Of a stretch of 64,000 bases of DNA, positions 16,545 through 26,181 are shown one piece after another. The stretch covers positions 248,001 through 312,000 of the forward strand of contig NZ_CP034179.1 in NCBI RefSeq assembly GCF_003860345.1. Reading direction: 5' to 3'. Each line of letters starts with the position of its first letter. Within the stretch, counting starts at the first letter, position 1. A program made the position numbers and the translations under genes. The notes under the pieces were generated by a model. That model made no database searches, was not told the DNA's origin, and worked only from the letters and a program-made list of their open reading frames with translations. Source of the DNA: Caenibius tardaugens NBRC 16725 (lineage in GTDB: Bacteria; Pseudomonadota; Alphaproteobacteria; Sphingomonadales; Sphingomonadaceae).

Positions 16545-16922
16545 TTAGCCCTCCTGGCCGGCGCTCTGGTAATCGCGCCGTTCTGCAATGCGCGCACGTT
16601 TACCTGTGCGGCCACGCAGATAGTAAAGTTTCGCCCGACGCACGATACCGCGGCGGACGACGGTAATGCTGTCAATGTTCGGCGAATAGAGCGGGAACAC
16701 GCGCTCAACGCCTTCACCGAAGCTGATCTTGCGAACGGTGAAGTTGGAGCCCATGCCACGGTTCGAACGTGCAATGCACACGCCTTCGTAGTTCTGGACG
16801 CGGGTACGCGTGCCTTCGACGACCTTCACGCCGACGCGCACGGTGTCACCCGGACGGAATTCTGGAATATCTTTGCCGGCCTTGGCGATTTCCTCGGCCT
16901 CGATCTGCTGAATCAGGTTCAT
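16545..16922 (-). CDS. rplS: 50S ribosomal protein L19
   Basis: Large-subunit protein at the 30S/50S interface; 125 residues with [22 protein letters not shown] and the Arg-rich [21 protein letters not shown]. The ATG overlaps the trmD stop by 4 bp. Last gene of the classic rpsP-rimM-trmD-rplS operon. Confidence 0.97.
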   Translation of the reverse strand: MNLIQQIEAEEIAKAGKDIPEFRPGDTVRVGVKVVEGTRTRVQNYEGVCIARSNRGMGSNFTVRKISFGEGVERVFPLYSPNIDSITVVRRGIVRRAKLYYLRGRTGKRARIAERRDYQSAGQEG

Positions 16923-17665
16923 TGAGCCTGGTCCTTATCTTCATGCCGCGCGCCAGAGGCAGACTGGTCCCGAACGCCCCTGTGGCGTTCCCAAAGGTCC
17001 GGTCTGCGTAACCGTGTATCGTCCTCCGCCTTTTGTTTCCGCCAGGCGGCGATCTTCGCATGATCCCCCGATCGCAGCACTTCAGGGATCGTGCGCCCTT
17101 CCCATTCAACAGGTCGGGTAAATTGCGGATATTCGAGAAGCTCCTGTTCGAAGCTCTCTTCATGCCCGCTTTCGGTCGCGCCCATTACGCCGGGCAGCAG
17201 CCGAATGCAAGCATCGAGAATCATCAATGCGGCAGGTTCCCCGCCGGACAGCACGATATCGCCTACGGCGACTTCTTCCACCGCGCGCCCGGCAAAGATT
17301 CGTTCGTCGAATCCTTCGAACCGACCGCACAGGATCGTCACCCCCGGCCCGGCCGCAAGCGCGCGAATCCGCGCCTGCGTGATCGGTTTACCACGCGGGG
17401 TCATGGCCAGAACCGGGCAATCGGGGCTGCGTTCGCGCGCATGATCGATCGCCCGCGCCAGAACATCCGCTTTCAGCACCATGCCCACACCGCCGCCAGC
17501 CGGCGTATCATCCACTGTGCGATGCTTGTCCTGCGCGAAATCGCGAATCTGCACCGTATCGCAGTGCCACTTGCCTTCCGCCAGCGCACGACCGGCCAGG
17601 CTGACCCCCAGCGAACCGGGGAACATCTCCGGATAGAGCGTCAGAATCGTGGCGCTGAAGGTCAT
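16919..17665 (-). CDS. trmD: tRNA (guanine-37-N1)-methyltransferase
   Basis: Methylates G37 next to the anticodon, preventing +1 frameshifts. The start at 17665 ([17 protein letters not shown]) matches the family; an earlier frame start lies inside rimM. The 248-residue protein has the knotted SAM-binding site signatures [25 protein letters not shown] and the C-terminal trefoil region [18 protein letters not shown]. The start overlaps the rimM stop by 4 bp and its stop overlaps rplS. Confidence 0.96.
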   Translation of the reverse strand: MTFSATILTLYPEMFPGSLGVSLAGRALAEGKWHCDTVQIRDFAQDKHRTVDDTPAGGGVGMVLKADVLARAIDHARERSPDCPVLAMTPRGKPITQARIRALAAGPGVTILCGRFEGFDERIFAGRAVEEVAVGDIVLSGGEPAALMILDACIRLLPGVMGATESGHEESFEQELLEYPQFTRPVEWEGRTIPEVLRSGDHAKIAAWRKQKAEDDTRLRRPDLWERHRGVRDQSASGARHEDKDQAQ

Positions 17666-18153
17666 GCCTCGGCAAAGTCCGGCGTCACCACCAACCGTTC
17701 CGCATTCCATTCGGCCACGGCTTCTTCCCGCATCGGAATCATGAAACGTTTGCCATCGGGCCGCTCGATCTCGAGCACGTCACCCGCGCCGAAATTATCG
17801 ACCGCGATCACCCTGCCCAGCGGTTCACCGGCGGTGGAAATGGCCGAAAGGCCGATCAGATCGGCGTGGTAGTATTCGCCCTCATCCAGTTCCGGCAGCG
17901 CGGAACGCGGAATGGTGAGCACCGTGCCGCGCAGGCTTTCCGCACGGTTGCGGTCGGTCACTTCGGCGAAACGGGCGATGGCGCCGCCCTTGTTATCGTC
18001 GCGCAGCTTTTTCAGCGTGAGCGCGCCGTCGTTGAAACTGCTGTAACGGGAGAGCGCGGTAACGCCCTCCCCGAACAGTTTCAGGCGGACTTCACCCGTC
18101 ACGCCATGCGCACCGATGATGGCCGCGAGAGTGACGGGTTTGTCCTGTGCCAA
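17662..18153 (-). CDS. rimM: 16S rRNA processing protein RimM
   Basis: Assembly factor that helps mature the 30S head by binding S19. The 163-residue protein begins with the family motif [18 protein letters not shown], includes [17 protein letters not shown] and [13 protein letters not shown], and a C-terminal PRC-barrel ([15 protein letters not shown]). It sits 6 bp after rpsP and overlaps trmD. Confidence 0.95.
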   Translation of the reverse strand: MAQDKPVTLAAIIGAHGVTGEVRLKLFGEGVTALSRYSSFNDGALTLKKLRDDNKGGAIARFAEVTDRNRAESLRGTVLTIPRSALPELDEGEYYHADLIGLSAISTAGEPLGRVIAVDNFGAGDVLEIERPDGKRFMIPMREEAVAEWNAERLVVTPDFAEA

Positions 18154-18159
18154 GGCTGA

Positions 18160-18633
18160 TCAGCCTTCTGCCTGTTCCTCGGAAGCCCCTTCAGCGGGTG
18201 CTTCTTCGGCTGCAGCTTCAGCGGCCGGTGCTTCTTCAGCGGCGGGCGCTTCTTCAGCAGGCGCTGCGGCAGCAGCCTTGGCCGCTTCTTCCGCTTCAGC
18301 CAGCTTGGCAGCCTTTTCTTCTGCGCGTTCCTTGGCCTTTTCGCCCGGTTCACCCTTCTTCAGGTTCACCTTGGCAGTACGTTCCTTGAGGCCAGCGGCG
18401 TCGAGGAAACGGGCAACGCGATCGGTCGGCTGTGCGCCAACGCCGAGCCAGTAACGCACGCGATCGTCGTTCAGCTTCACGCGGTTTTCGTCACCCTTGG
18501 GGAGAACCGGGTTGTAGGTGCCGACCTGTTCCAGATACTTGCCGTCGCGGGGCGAACGGACGTCAGCAACCACGATGCGGTAATAAGGGCGCTTCTTCGC
18601 ACCACCGCGCGACAGACGCAGGGAAATTGCCAT
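18160..18633 (-). CDS. rpsP: 30S ribosomal protein S16 with Ala/Glu-rich C-terminal extension
   Basis: The first 80 residues are standard S16 ([45 protein letters not shown]). The protein is 157 residues, about twice the E. coli length: residues from about 95 form a charged helix and then a low-complexity tail made of AEEAPA-like units. The tail is probably disordered and solvent exposed. First ribosomal gene of the operon, 32 bp after ffh. Confidence 0.96.
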   Translation of the reverse strand: MAISLRLSRGGAKKRPYYRIVVADVRSPRDGKYLEQVGTYNPVLPKGDENRVKLNDDRVRYWLGVGAQPTDRVARFLDAAGLKERTAKVNLKKGEPGEKAKERAEEKAAKLAEAEEAAKAAAAAPAEEAPAAEEAPAAEAAAEEAPAEGASEEQAEG

Positions 18634-18665
18634 TGGTGTAACCTTTCTATCTTAAATTACTGAAA

Positions 18666-20126
18666 TTAATTCTTTTTATTCAACAAATTCTGCAGCTCGG
18701 GCGGGATATTGGCACCACCGCCAAGACCACCCAGCCCGCCGCCGGGGCCACCGGCGCCAAGGCCCGGCATAGCGGCATCAAGGCCGCCCTTGCCGAACAG
18801 CGCGCCCAGCCCCTTGAGCCCGCCCATCTTCTTGATCTGCTTCATCGCGCGACCCATTTCCTGATGCATTTTCAGGAGCTTGTTGACGTCCTGCACTTCC
18901 ATGCCGGCGCCTGCCGCAATGCGTTTTTTACGCTTGGCGTTAAGCAGTTCGGGGCGCTGGCGCTCTTTCGGGGTCATGGAGCCGATAATCGCATCCATAT
19001 GCACCAGCACTTTGTCGTTCATGCCGCTGGCCGCCATCGCGGCCTTGGCTTTCTTCATGCCCGGCATCATCCCGGCGAGCATGCCCAGACCGCCCATGTT
19101 CTGCATCTGGCGCAACTGGCTGCGAAGGTCGTTCATATCGAACTGCCCCTTCATCATCCGTTCCGCGAGGCGTTCCGCTTCTTCCTTCTCGACGACCGCA
19201 GCGGCCTTTTCGACGAGCGAAACGACATCGCCCATGCCGAGAATGCGGCTGGCAACGCGGCCGGGATGGAACGGCTCGATCGCATCGAGCTTTTCACCGG
19301 TACCGGCAAACTTGATCGGCTTGCCCGTGACCGCACGCATCGACAGCGCCGCACCGCCGCGCGCATCGCCATCCATCCGGGTCAGTACCACACCGGTCAG
19401 ATCGACACCGGCGGTAAAGCTCTGCGCGACGTTGACCGCATCCTGACCCGTCAGCGAATCGACCACCAGCAGCACTTCCTGCGGCGTGGAAATCGCGGCG
19501 ACAGCCTTCATTTCGGCCATCAGGGCATCGTCAACGTGGAGACGGCCCGCCGTGTCGAGCATCAGAACATCGACCGCCTGCAACTTTGCCGATTGCAGCG
19601 CGCGCGTGGCGATATCGACCGGGGCTTGTCCCTTGATAATCGGCAGGGTGGCGACACCGGTCTGCTCCCCCAAAACGGCGAGCTGTTCCTGCGCTGCGGG
19701 GCGATTGACGTCGAGCGACGCCATCATCACCTTCTTGCCCTGCTTTTCTTTCAGCAGCTTGGCCAGCTTGGCCGTGCTGGTGGTCTTGCCCGAGCCTTGC
19801 AGGCCGACCATCATCACCACAACCGGCGGACGCGCCTCGAGATTGAGGCCGACAACCTCTTCCCCGCCCAGCATCGCGACCAGTTCGTCATTGACGATCT
19901 TGACGACCTGCTGGCCCGGCGTGACCGATTTCAGAACCTGATGGCCAACGGCCTTTTCGGTGACGGCATCGATGAAGCGGCGGGCAACCGGCAGCGCGAC
20001 ATCGGCTTCCAGGAGGGCGACGCGCACTTCGCGCATCGCATCGCGCACATCCTGTTCGTTCAGCGCACCGCGCCCGCGCAGGCGATCGAATACGCCGCCC
20101 AGACGATCGGAAAGGCTGTCGAACAT
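18666..20126 (-). CDS. ffh: signal recognition particle protein (SRP54)
   Basis: GTPase that with 4.5S RNA targets nascent membrane proteins to FtsY. I start it at the ATG at 20126 (MFDSLSDRLGG); a GTG four codons upstream is less likely. The 486 residues comprise the N domain, the G domain with GLQGSGKTTSTAK, DTAGRLHVD and TRMDGDARGGAAL, and a Met-rich M domain (MQNMGGLGMLAGMMPGMKKA) ending in a Gly-rich tail. It heads the operon with rpsP, and a tRNA-Ala gene lies 110 bp upstream on the same strand. Confidence 0.97.
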   Translation of the reverse strand: MFDSLSDRLGGVFDRLRGRGALNEQDVRDAMREVRVALLEADVALPVARRFIDAVTEKAVGHQVLKSVTPGQQVVKIVNDELVAMLGGEEVVGLNLEARPPVVVMMVGLQGSGKTTSTAKLAKLLKEKQGKKVMMASLDVNRPAAQEQLAVLGEQTGVATLPIIKGQAPVDIATRALQSAKLQAVDVLMLDTAGRLHVDDALMAEMKAVAAISTPQEVLLVVDSLTGQDAVNVAQSFTAGVDLTGVVLTRMDGDARGGAALSMRAVTGKPIKFAGTGEKLDAIEPFHPGRVASRILGMGDVVSLVEKAAAVVEKEEAERLAERMMKGQFDMNDLRSQLRQMQNMGGLGMLAGMMPGMKKAKAAMAASGMNDKVLVHMDAIIGSMTPKERQRPELLNAKRKKRIAAGAGMEVQDVNKLLKMHQEMGRAMKQIKKMGGLKGLGALFGKGGLDAAMPGLGAGGPGGGLGGLGGGANIPPELQNLLNKKN

Positions 20127-20235
20127 GCGCTTCGTCACTCCTTACACCGCAGAACGGTGTTAAACGCGAAAAACGCCGGCGGACGAAAACTCGTCGGCCA
20201 GCGTACGGTTCACAGGAACCGTTTTATGTCCTGAA

Positions 20236-20311
<76 letters not shown>

Positions 20312-20446
20312 GTTCCATTCAATTCCGATATCCCTGGGAGGTTCATCGGCCCTGCCTCATTGGCTGGGAGCCGCCCTCTAGAAGCAGGCTCCAACCTTGG
20401 CAAGAGGGGATTTCATTTTTTTCGGCAATCCCCTGCTGCACTTTGC

Positions 20447-20463
20447 AAAACCGCCGGGGCGGT
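20447..20463 (-). terminator. short hairpin terminator after the TIGR02300 gene
   Basis: On the minus strand GACCGCC and GGCGGTTTT form a compact stem with a four-base T run, 40 bp past the stop codon of the zinc-ribbon gene. The U-tract is short, so termination may be partial. Confidence 0.5.
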
Positions 20464-20501
20464 CCTGCATCGGGAGCCGAAAAACCGGCCCCCGACAGGT
20501 A

Positions 20502-20822
20502 TCAGTTGTCTTCGTCTTCGTCGTCCGACGCACCCGGCACGCCGAGATCGTCATCGCCGCCCAGATCGACATCGTTATCCGGTGAATCGCCGTCATCATC
20601 GATATCGTCCAGATCGTCATCAGCCAGATCAGCATCCTGATCCTCGACCTTCTGCTCTTTCTCTTCCTCAAAAGGAATCGGCTGCTTCGACTTCAGCACA
20701 GGCTCGGGAAACCACTGGGCGCCGCAATCGATGCAGGTCGCCGGTTCATCCTTGCCCAGGTCATAGAAGCGGGTGGCGCATTTCGGGCAGGTACGCTTGG
20801 TGCCCCATTCAGCCTTAACCAT
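20502..20822 (-). CDS. TIGR02300-family zinc-ribbon protein with acidic tail
   Basis: A 106-residue protein. The N-terminus has two CxxC pairs (CPKC at about 12-15 and CIDC at about 31-34) around FYDLGKDEPAT, the conserved core of this alphaproteobacterial family, and should bind one zinc. From residue 55 on it is almost wholly Asp/Glu (DLADDDLDDIDDDGD), a long disordered acidic tail. Function is unknown; the layout resembles small nucleic-acid or RNA-polymerase-associated proteins but that is speculation. It diverges from aroA. Confidence 0.9.
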   Translation of the reverse strand: MVKAEWGTKRTCPKCATRFYDLGKDEPATCIDCGAQWFPEPVLKSKQPIPFEEEKEQKVEDQDADLADDDLDDIDDDGDSPDNDVDLGGDDDLGVPGASDDEDEDN

Positions 20823-20875
20823 GGATAATCCTCAAATAGGCCGCCGTTACCGGCAGCATAAACATGCGCAATTCA

Positions 20876-20887
20876 TACGATATCGTA
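20876..20887. promoter_or_regulatory. perfect 12-bp palindrome between the TIGR02300 gene and aroA
   Basis: TACGATATCGTA is a perfect palindrome in the 166-bp divergent promoter region, 54 bp upstream of the zinc-ribbon start and about 100 bp upstream of aroA. It could be an operator; no regulator can be assigned. Confidence 0.3.
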
Positions 20888-20925
20888 AAGCTCCCTGAAG
20901 GAGCGCGGCGCGCGCCTTGCCATAG

Positions 20926-22594
<1,669 letters not shown>

Positions 22595-22598
<4 letters not shown>

Positions 22599-23221
22599 TC
22601 ATTGCCGTCGATGGCCCCACGGCATCGGGCAAAGGCACGATCGCCAAAGCGCTCGCCGCGCATTTTGGCCTGCCCCATCTCGACACCGGGCTGCTCTATC
22701 GCGCGGTCGGGCGGCAGGTCGTGCTGAACGGCGGCGATCCCGACGAGGCCGCAGATGCACTGGCAGCCTGCACGTTTTCGGAGGATCTGCTGGCCGACCC
22801 CATGCTCCGCAGCGAGGAAACCGGCGGGCTTGCCAGCCGCGTCTCCGTCCACCCCGGCGTGCGTGCGGCCCTGCTTGAACGGCAGCGCGCCTTTGCCGCA
22901 CAGCAGGGCGGCGCGGTTCTCGATGGCCGCGACATCGGCACGGTGATCGCCCCGGACGCCACGATAAAACTGTTCGTGACCGCATCGGTCGATGCCCGCG
23001 CGCAGCGGCGCTATCTTGAAATGTGCAAACGCGGCGACCCTGTCACCCGCGATGCGATTGCCGCCGATCTGGCCGCCCGCGATGCGCGCGACCGCACCCG
23101 TGCGCAATCCCCGCTTGTCCCGGCGCCCGACGCCGTGCTGTTCGACACATCGGAACTGGACCGTGACGCGGCCATCGCCGCCGCCATCGCGCTGGTCGAA
23201 AAGCGGATCGGCCAAAGCTGA
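22595..23221 (+). CDS. cmk: cytidylate kinase
   Basis: Phosphorylates CMP and dCMP. Start at the ATG at 22595 overlapping the previous stop; 208 residues with P-loop GPTASGKGT (7-15), [11 protein letters not shown], and [18 protein letters not shown]. The LID/C-terminal [20 protein letters not shown] is typical. In most proteobacteria rpsA follows directly; here three unrelated genes lie between cmk and rpsA. Confidence 0.96.
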
Positions 23222-23243
23222 TTACGCACAACGGGTTACCCCA

Positions 23244-24278
23244 TCATGCCAACCCGGTCAGGCGCATCGCGGCATAGGCCAGTGTGCCCAGCAGCAGCAG
23301 CGATGCGGTGACCACGAACACGCTGCGCGGCCCTGCGGCCCAGATACTGCGCACGTCGACGCCCAGCCCCAGCCCGGCCATGGCGATCACTGTCAGCCCC
23401 CCGCTGGCCGTGTGGGCCACGTGTGCAGCCTGTTCGGGCATGAGCCCAAGTGAACGCACGCTCGCCAATGCGAGGAAGGCGACAATGAACGGGGGGACAA
23501 GCCTGACCAGCGATCCGCGCGCAAGGTCGCGCGCATGGCTTTCCGCGTTCTTGCGGCCGATCATCAGCAGCGACAACCCCGCCACAATCGGCCCCAGCAT
23601 CAGCACCCGCACCAGTTTGACTAATGTCCCGACCTGCACCGCCATACCGCCCATCGGGCCTGCGGCAGCCAGCACCTGCGGCACGGCGTAAACGGTCAAT
23701 CCGGCAAGGATACCGCCTGCCACCGGCCCCAGATCGAGCAGCCCGGCGACCAGCGGCAAAGCCAGCACCACGACGATTCCTAACACCGCCGTAAAGGCGA
23801 TGGAGGCGGCCACATCCTCGCTTTCCGCACGGATCACCGGGGCAATGGCGGCAATGGCGGAATTACCGCAAATGGCATTGCCGCACGCCACCAGCATCGC
23901 CATGCGCGATGACAGACCCATCGCACGGCCCAGCACATAGCTGCCCGCAATCGCACCGCTGACCGTTACCACAATGGCCAGCAACAGCGGCAGCCCGGCA
24001 TCGGCAATCGCGCCGAAACTGATCGATGCGCCCAACAGGGCAATCGCCAGTTCGAGCACCCCCTTGGCCGCGCACCGGATACCCGGCGCCCATGTATCCG
24101 GCAGGGCCCACAGCGTACGCAGCAACGAACCGAGCAAGATCGCAATCACCAGCGCTTCCAGCCACGACTGGCCCAGCACAAGCTGCCCCAGCACTTGCAG
24201 CATCGCGGCAAGCAGCGCGACTGCCACGCACAGCGCAAGACCCGGAAAAACGGTGCGGAAGGCTGAAACCCAGTTCAT
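23244..24278 (-). CDS. yeiH: YeiH-family (UPF0324) membrane protein, putative anion exporter
   Basis: A 344-residue inner-membrane protein with about ten hydrophobic segments. It has the family motif MLVACGNAICGNSAIAAIAPVI in the centre (the GNAICGNSAIAA core) and LARGSLVRLVPPFIVAF. The family is proposed to export sulfate or related anions; this is not experimentally general. It diverges from a lysR gene, as the E. coli yeiH is adjacent to the LysR gene yeiE, so the LysR protein probably controls it. Confidence 0.87.
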   Translation of the reverse strand: MNWVSAFRTVFPGLALCVAVALLAAMLQVLGQLVLGQSWLEALVIAILLGSLLRTLWALPDTWAPGIRCAAKGVLELAIALLGASISFGAIADAGLPLLLAIVVTVSGAIAGSYVLGRAMGLSSRMAMLVACGNAICGNSAIAAIAPVIRAESEDVAASIAFTAVLGIVVVLALPLVAGLLDLGPVAGGILAGLTVYAVPQVLAAAGPMGGMAVQVGTLVKLVRVLMLGPIVAGLSLLMIGRKNAESHARDLARGSLVRLVPPFIVAFLALASVRSLGLMPEQAAHVAHTASGGLTVIAMAGLGLGVDVRSIWAAGPRSVFVVTASLLLLGTLAYAAMRLTGLA

Positions 24279-24311
24279 ACCTTCGGACTGGCCCTTGCCT
24301 TATCATAAATC

Positions 24312-24351
24312 CAATCGATTGATTTTGTATTTTTAATAGATCATATCTATT
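24312..24351. promoter_or_regulatory. candidate LysR operator sites in yeiH/lysR divergent region
   Basis: The AT-rich 75-bp gap holds two symmetric elements: CAATCGATTG (24312-24321) and AATAGAT-CAT-ATCTATT (24335-24351), a 7-bp perfect inverted repeat ending two bases before the lysR ATG. Dyads of this sort in a divergent region are the usual binding sites of the LysR regulator encoded next to them. Confidence 0.5.
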
Positions 24352-24353
24352 TC

Positions 24354-25223
24354 ATGACTCTCGATCAGTTGCAGATCTTCGTCACCGTGGCGGACATGCT
24401 CAGCATGACGCGCGCGGCCGAGCGGCTGCACAGGACACAGCCATCGATCAGCGCCGCCATTGCCGCGCTGGAAGAACGCCACGCCACCCGCCTGTTCGAT
24501 CGCGTTGGCAGGCGGCTGGAACTGAGCGAGGCCGGGCGCGTGTTCCTGCCCGAAGCCCGTGCCGTGCTGGCCCGTGCGGAAGCCGCCCGTCAGGTGCTGG
24601 CCGATCTTTCCGGGCTGACCCGGGGCACCGTGCGCATCGCCGCCAGCCAGACGGTGGCAACATATTGGCTGCCACGGCGCATGGCCCGGTTTGCCGCACG
24701 CTATCCGCATATCGCGCTGACGCTGCGGGTGGGCAACACCATGCAAGCGGCGGCACAGATCATGGCGGGCGATGCCGATATCGGTTTTGTCGAAGGCAGA
24801 ATCGTGGAAGATCTGCTGGCGCAGGAGGCCGTGGGCGGCGACCGTATCAGCCTCTATGGCGCGCCCGGCCATGCGCTTGCCAGGGGGCGCATCACGCATG
24901 GCGATCTGGGAAAAGCCCGCTGGGTCCTGCGCGAACCGGGTTCCGGCACCCGCGATCACACCATGGCCGGGCTGGCCCAAACCGGCGTGAATCCCGAAAG
25001 CCTTCAGGTCGTGCTGGAACTGCCTTCCAATGGCGCGGTTCTCGAGGCGGTGGAAGCTGGCGATCTGATCACCGCCGTTTCTGATCTGGCCGCGGCGCCG
25101 CGCGTGGCGGCAGGCACTGTCGCCCGGCTGGCGTGGCCCCTGCCCGATCGCACTTTCACCATGCTCACCCATCGCGCCCGGCATCCGGGCAAGGCGATGC
25201 AGGCCTTCATCGCAGAACTGTGA
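24354..25223 (+). CDS. LysR-family transcriptional regulator (YeiE-like)
   Basis: A 289-residue regulator: N-terminal winged helix (MTLDQLQIFVTVADMLSMTRAAERLHRTQPSISAAIAALE, residues 1-40) and a C-terminal periplasmic-binding-like domain starting near 90 (TVRIAASQTVATYWLP). It diverges from yeiH and most likely regulates it and itself through the dyads between the two genes. The inducer cannot be told from sequence. Confidence 0.92.
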   Translation: MTLDQLQIFVTVADMLSMTRAAERLHRTQPSISAAIAALEERHATRLFDRVGRRLELSEAGRVFLPEARAVLARAEAARQVLADLSGLTRGTVRIAASQTVATYWLPRRMARFAARYPHIALTLRVGNTMQAAAQIMAGDADIGFVEGRIVEDLLAQEAVGGDRISLYGAPGHALARGRITHGDLGKARWVLREPGSGTRDHTMAGLAQTGVNPESLQVVLELPSNGAVLEAVEAGDLITAVSDLAAAPRVAAGTVARLAWPLPDRTFTMLTHRARHPGKAMQAFIAEL

Positions 25224-25324
25224 TGGCCAGTTGCGATCATCCGGCCCCGCAACACGGGGTCGCGTATTTTCCAAATCGGCGTAAACTGGTGAAACAAAGC
25301 AATAATCGTTGAGGAAAGGTGATC

Positions 25325-25885
25325 ATGGAAACGGACCGGACAGATAACCCCGCCTTGCATGCAGCGCGTTCCGCATGGGGATGGATTCTCGCTTATGGCC
25401 TGATTGTCATCGCGATTGGCGTGCTGGCCCTGCTCAACCCCGTAGCGACTGGTTTCGCAGCCGGCTTCCTCTTGGCGATCATGCTCATCGTTTACGGCAT
25501 ATCCGCGATCGTTTCGGGCTTTTCCGCTTTCGCACACAGAGGGCGCTGGGTCGAAATTTTGCTTGGCCTGCTGGCGCTCGCAGCCGGTATCGCGCTGCTG
25601 TTCATCCCGCTGGCCGGTGCAGCCTCGATCGTGTGGATGCTGGGGTTCTGGCTCTTCGCGGCGGGCATCGTGGAAATCGTCAGCGCCATACAGGGTACGC
25701 ATGACAAGGGCTGGCGCCTGTTTCTGGGTATCCTCGACGTCATTCTCGGCGCGATCCTGTTTCTCTCCAGCCCGGAAACGAGCCTGCTCTATCTCGCCTT
25801 CATCATCGCGGCGAGCTTCCTGTTCCGCGGGGTATTTCTGATCACGCTGGCACTGGCCACACGCCAGGCCACACGCGCGCTCTGA
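25325..25885 (+). CDS. HdeD-family membrane protein
   Basis: 186 residues with six hydrophobic segments arranged as three hairpins, e.g. GWILAYGLIVIAIGVLALLNP near the start, and the repeating GI.LL..G pattern of HdeD/DUF308 proteins. I use the ATG at 25325 because GAGGAAAGG sits five bases upstream; a GTG six bases earlier overlaps that site. In enterobacteria HdeD is linked to acid resistance at high cell density; here only membership of the family can be claimed. A very strong hairpin follows the stop. Confidence 0.85.
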   Translation: METDRTDNPALHAARSAWGWILAYGLIVIAIGVLALLNPVATGFAAGFLLAIMLIVYGISAIVSGFSAFAHRGRWVEILLGLLALAAGIALLFIPLAGAASIVWMLGFWLFAAGIVEIVSAIQGTHDKGWRLFLGILDVILGAILFLSSPETSLLYLAFIIAASFLFRGVFLITLALATRQATRAL

Positions 25886-25899
25886 TCGCCCGCGGTTCC

Positions 25900-25941
25900 G
25901 CCAGCGCGAACCTTGCCCCGGATGCAAGGGTTCGCGCTGGC
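25900..25941. repeat. long inverted repeat (hairpin) after the hdeD-like gene
   Basis: GCCAGCGCGAACCTTGC (25900-25916) and GCAAGGGTTCGCGCTGGC (25924-25941) pair over 17 bp with one bulged G and a 7-base loop. There is no T-run on either side, so it is not a canonical intrinsic terminator; it may protect the 3' end, act as a Rho-type stop or be a repeat element. Confidence 0.75.
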
Positions 25942-25992
25942 CCCATGCGGCCCCGGGCTGGCTCATCCCGGCCCCGAAAAGCCGCATTTTTC

Positions 25993-26021
25993 TTGCTATT
26001 CATGGCCCCATCCCATATGCG
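25993..26021 (+). promoter_or_regulatory. putative promoter of rpsA
   Basis: TTGCTA (25993-25998) and TATGCG (26016-26021) are 17 bp apart in the 296-bp gap before rpsA. Transcription from about 26029 would give a 150-nt GC-rich leader, a plausible place for S1 autoregulation. Confidence 0.35.
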
Positions 26022-26181
26022 CGCCCCGTCCTCACCCCTCAGCGGGTTGGGGATGCTGCGGCGGGCATTCGGCCACCGTGGCAGTTCGGCCCTTTGGCCC
26101 GCCACGGCAATGGTGCCACGGCGGAGAAAAGACCGGCGGAAACAACCGCCTGGCCGGAAATCGTAAGTCAGGAACATGTAC

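Noticed and set aside
20376-20425. Second terminator from GGGGATT...AATCCCC between the tRNA and the zinc-ribbon gene
   Set aside because: The arms are short and interrupted by a poly-A/T loop region; evidence is weaker than for the stem at 20447-20463.
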